Shown here: positions 61,382 through 64,000 of the stretch, piece after piece | How the letters are laid out: every line of letters begins with the position of its first letter | Position numbering within the stretch: position 1 is the first letter of the stretch | Origin: Rhizobium sp. SL42 | GTDB taxonomy: Bacteria > Pseudomonadota > Alphaproteobacteria > Rhizobiales > Rhizobiaceae | NCBI RefSeq assembly: GCF_021729845.1 | Contig: NZ_CP063397.1 | Location: 2,804,001 to 2,868,000, forward strand | Direction: 5' to 3' | DNA: 64,000 bases | Made by a program: the position numbers and the translations under genes | Notes under the pieces: model-generated | The model's input: the letters and a program-made list of their open reading frames with translations, nothing else | What the model was told of the DNA's origin: nothing | Database searches by the model: none

Positions 61382-61706
61382 GCGGCACGAGACACAGCCA
61401 TGGGCCATCGCGTCATCGGACACCCTTTGGGGGAACCGTGCCGCGATGGCCGCAATATGATCAGTCGGCAGTCAAGACAGGCGTGACTCCATCGAGGCTG
61501 CTTTTGTGCTATAGTTGCACCAGGGGTTTCCCCTCGATGATCGGACGCCAGGCGGAAAGCGCCTTTTCAACCGAGAGTATTTCCGGGTGGTACGACCACC
61601 GGCATCGGCCAGCCGGCAGAGCGATGACCTTCACTTGACCTCGGTTTCCGAATCCCGCAACAGTCCTGACCGGATGCAGGCCAAGATCACCAAGCGAGGT
61701 AGTGAA
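61382..61706 (+). promoter_or_regulatory. Intergenic region after gcvP with a long inverted repeat
   Basis: This 325-bp gap holds GGCCATCGCG (61403-61412) paired with CGCGATGGCC (61442-61451) around a 29-nt loop, without a T-run. It may mark the 3' end of the gcv transcript. The rest probably carries the promoter of the methyltransferase gene. No convincing coding region was seen. Confidence 0.4.
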
Positions 61707-62447
61707 GTGTCGTTAAGAGAAACGTTTTTTCAACTTGGAACACTTTGCGACAAGTTCGAGCATTACCTTCCGCTCTATGAAAAGTGGTTCGGGAAGTTTG
61801 TAAACCGCGCGCCGCGGATCTTGGAAGTCGGTGTTCAGTTCGGCGGCAGCGCCGAGCTCTGGTACAAGTATTTCGGCGCCGAGACGGAAATCGTCGGCAT
61901 CGATATCGCACCGCGCAGCGCTGGCACCAGCTTCCTGAAAGTCATTCAGGGCGACCAGGGCAGCACTGCCTTCTGGGACGAGATTGCCCGGATCTACGGC
62001 GAAGGCTATTTCGACATCATCATCGATGACGGAAGCCATGATAACGTCCACCAGATCGTCACGCTGCAGAAAACCTACGGTTTGCTGCGTGATGGCGGGA
62101 TCTACTGGTGCGAGGATGTGCACACCAGCTACTACAAGAATGTGCGCGTTCAGGGCGGCGGCCTGCGCAATCCTGAAAGCTTCATCGAATTCTCCAAGCA
62201 GATCATCGACGTGGTCAACGAGAAGCACACCAAATTCGCGATCGGCGTCGGCAAGACGCCGGCAGGTCCACATGTCGACCCGGAGCTTCTTTCCCTGTTC
62301 CGCAAGGTCCAGGGCGTGCATTTCTACGACAGCATCGTGGTTCTGGAAAAGGGCGAGCCGCTCAAGTTCAACCGGATCAATTCCGCACCCAACATGGTTT
62401 ACAACCGGATGGACAATCCCCAGGCGGAAGAATTCACCCTGGACTAG
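61707..62447 (+). CDS. Class I SAM methyltransferase, CmcI/hydroxylase-type
   Basis: This 246-residue protein has the SAM motif ILEVGVQFGGSAELWYKYFG and the acidic IIIDDGSHDNVHQI, resembling cephalosporin-hydroxylase/CmcI-type and glycan O-methyltransferases. I prefer the GTG at 61707 because GCGAGG lies 7 nt upstream. An ATG 11 codons earlier (61674) has no ribosome site. It is followed by a terminator and then a HAD-fold gene, a pairing that suggests surface-polysaccharide decoration. The acceptor is unknown. Confidence 0.82.
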   Translation: MSLRETFFQLGTLCDKFEHYLPLYEKWFGKFVNRAPRILEVGVQFGGSAELWYKYFGAETEIVGIDIAPRSAGTSFLKVIQGDQGSTAFWDEIARIYGEGYFDIIIDDGSHDNVHQIVTLQKTYGLLRDGGIYWCEDVHTSYYKNVRVQGGGLRNPESFIEFSKQIIDVVNEKHTKFAIGVGKTPAGPHVDPELLSLFRKVQGVHFYDSIVVLEKGEPLKFNRINSAPNMVYNRMDNPQAEEFTLD

Positions 62448-62479
62448 CGTCTCAGGTAACTTGCCTGACATCAAACTTG

Positions 62480-62511
62480 AAAGAGCGCCCTCGTCTCCGA
62501 TGGCGCTCTTT
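62480..62511 (+). terminator. Probable rho-independent terminator
   Basis: AAAGAGCGCC (62480-62489) pairs with GGCGCTCTTT (62502-62511) around a 12-nt loop, 33 bp after the methyltransferase stop. The stem ends in TTT but the T-run is short. Confidence 0.65.
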
Positions 62512-62573
62512 AGCGTCTTGAGGTCTCTCTCAACCTTGGGCCGGCTTAAAACCTATTGGATTGCGTGTATGGC

Positions 62574-64000
62574 ATGGCCTCCGCTGAAACGGTCATCGTC
62601 TTCTGCAAGCCCCACCTGCGGACCGGCGCGGTTCAACTTGCGCTGCAATGCCAGCCAGCCACAAACAAGGAACAGTTATACGCAAGTTTCAGGCAGCATT
62701 ACTGTCCCCATCGAGATTCGTATGAGGTTATCATGGCTCTTGCCGCCGAAACGCCAATGCCGCTGCTGACTGTCGAGTGGCTCACGACGCGCACCTTCGA
62801 TTTTCGCGCCGAGCCAAAAGGACAGACGATCAGCGACAAGCTGGTATTCCATCGGAACGGCTTCATCGTCGGATACAATCATCCCAACGAAGCCTATTGG
62901 GATCTCGACGGCAACGACCTCTTGATCATCGACCTTCAGGGCATGACCACCTGCCGATTGTCATTCCAGATGGACAGCAACGGCATACCCAGCCTTGGCG
63001 GCAATTTCATCAGCCCGTGGGACAACTATGCGACCACGGCCACGCGGCATATCCTGACGGAGAACGGTTCCGACCTCCATAGCCACATCCAGAGCTTCGA
63101 TCTGTTCGATACCCTGGTGGCCCGCCGCTGCTTCGGACCGCTTGAGATATTCCGCCGTGTCGAAGAAAAGAGCGGTGTCGCCAACTTCGCTGCACGCCGC
63201 CATCTTGTCGAGATGAGCATGTTCGGACGCCGCAACTATGGCCTCGACGACATCTACGACCTGCTGGTTCAGGAAAACACGCTCACCGACAGCCAGGCCA
63301 AGATGGTCAAGCTGATGGAGCTCGACGAGGAATGGGACAACCTCTTCCCGATGAGACAGGTGACGGCGTTCGTCAATCCGGACGACATCATCATCTCCGA
63401 CATGTATTTGCCGCAGTCCTTTGTCGAACGGGTCGTCCGCGAGAAATGCGGCCTGAACAACAAGGTCTATCTGAGCAACTACGGCAAGCATCACCGCATC
63501 ATCTGGCCATCGATCAAGCAGGAATACAAACTGCGCGCTCACTACGGCGACAACCAGAATGCCGACATCAAGGGAGCCGCCGAATTCGGCATCCCGGCAA
63601 CCTATGTCAGCCTTTCGAAATGGGACAGGACCGAAGAAATCCTGCATGAAGCGAGCCTCGGCCCTTATGCCCATGCCCTGCGCGAGACGCGGCTCCAGAC
63701 ATTCCATCGCAATGCCCAGGTGCGCAACGCACTGCAGGCACAGGTCAGCATCAACATCCCCCTGATGTTGATCGGCACCTTCTGGCTTCGCCACCAGGCC
63801 GACATGTTTGGCGCAACCCAGGTCATGGCCGCAGCGCGGGACTGCAATCTGCTGATCCACCTGCTGTCATCCACCCATTTTGCCCGCCATGGCTTGCCGC
63901 CTGCCGAGTACGTTCGCATGTCGCGCACCCTGTGCTATTCCGACACAGCGGAATTCGAGTCCTATTTCCGCTCGAAGCTCGGCGAACGCACCTTGCTTGT
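62574..64000 (+). CDS. Large HAD-fold protein of surface-glycan type (partial)
   Basis: This open frame runs off the right edge after 475 codons, so the C-terminus is missing. An N-terminal region (about 1-165) contains FIVGYNHPNEAYWDLDGNDL, a module I associate with surface-glycan enzymes. A HAD domain follows: nucleophile motif D176-L-F-D179-T in QSFDLFDTLVARR, IIISDMYLPQSF, and the acidic motif HYGDNQNADIKGA. The ATG at 62574 (MASAETVIVF) has only a weak ribosome site; an ATG at 62733 is also possible. It may be a phosphatase or the leading domain of a glycosyltransferase fusion. Confidence 0.7.
   Translation, partial: MASAETVIVFCKPHLRTGAVQLALQCQPATNKEQLYASFRQHYCPHRDSYEVIMALAAETPMPLLTVEWLTTRTFDFRAEPKGQTISDKLVFHRNGFIVGYNHPNEAYWDLDGNDLLIIDLQGMTTCRLSFQMDSNGIPSLGGNFISPWDNYATTATRHILTENGSDLHSHIQSFDLFDTLVARRCFGPLEIFRRVEEKSGVANFAARRHLVEMSMFGRRNYGLDDIYDLLVQENTLTDSQAKMVKLMELDEEWDNLFPMRQVTAFVNPDDIIISDMYLPQSFVERVVREKCGLNNKVYLSNYGKHHRIIWPSIKQEYKLRAHYGDNQNADIKGAAEFGIPATYVSLSKWDRTEEILHEASLGPYAHALRETRLQTFHRNAQVRNALQAQVSINIPLMLIGTFWLRHQADMFGATQVMAAARDCNLLIHLLSSTHFARHGLPPAEYVRMSRTLCYSDTAEFESYFRSKLGERTLL

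Overview
The window looks like chromosomal DNA of a Rhizobiaceae alphaproteobacterium (Rhizobium/Agrobacterium-type). The reasons are the linked fixNOQP-fixGHIS cbb3 oxidase cluster, the acpXL-to-lpxXL gene set for the very-long-chain fatty acid of rhizobial lipid A, an FnrN-type regulator with hemN, RIME-like intergenic repeats, and long runs of 4-bp ATGA gene overlaps in GC-rich DNA. The genus cannot be fixed from the sequence alone.

Layout. 1-3.3 kb: an ABC sugar importer (permease cut by the window edge, binding protein) divergent from a LacI-type regulator. 3.3-6.2 kb: a membrane diguanylate cyclase and 6-phosphogluconate dehydrogenase. 6.3-14.4 kb: the cbb3 oxidase (fixNOQP) and its assembly genes (fixGHIS). 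FixK/FNR boxes (TTGA-N6-TCAA) lie upstream of both operons, and the fixN box also faces a divergent hemerythrin-like gene. 15.2-21.6 kb: a PAS protein, then the lipid A cluster acpXL-fabZ-fabF2-fabF1-adh-lpxXL, all on the minus strand. 21.7-24.4 kb: hemN and fnrN diverging from a third FixK/FNR box, then an L,D-transpeptidase.

24.5-49.8 kb is dominated by cobalamin synthesis, in three transcription units. cobA-cobB-cobC-cobD runs on minus, divergent from cbiD-cobK on plus. The unit cbiX-orf-cobH-cobL-cobI-cbiG/cobJ-cobM runs on minus. A third unit, cobP-cobW-cobN-GFA-GNAT-cobO-EamA, runs on minus behind a clear but expanded cobalamin riboswitch. The gene set mixes aerobic-type genes (cobN, cobW, cobK, cobL) with anaerobic-type ones (cbiX, cbiD, a cbiG domain). 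50-54.3 kb is housekeeping: ATP12 chaperone, HAD phosphatase, pseudouridine synthase, CrcB and a HemG-like flavodoxin. 54.9-56.4 kb holds a fused YcnI-PCuAC copper protein and a small CxxC protein. 56.6-61.4 kb is the glycine cleavage operon gcvT-gcvH-gcvP behind a tandem glycine riboswitch. 61.7-64 kb has a methyltransferase and a large HAD-fold protein cut by the right edge, probably for surface glycans.

The oxidase, heme (hemN, hemG), copper (fixI, PCuAC) and regulatory (fnrN, FixK boxes) genes together describe a microaerobic respiration programme. No CRISPR array, insertion sequence, prophage, tRNA or rRNA was recognised. The observations most worth checking are an AT-rich codon-usage patch inside cbiD, the loss of catalytic residues in FabF2XL, an uncharacterised gene embedded in the cob operon, and a half-cobalamin-riboswitch-like leader in front of cbiX.
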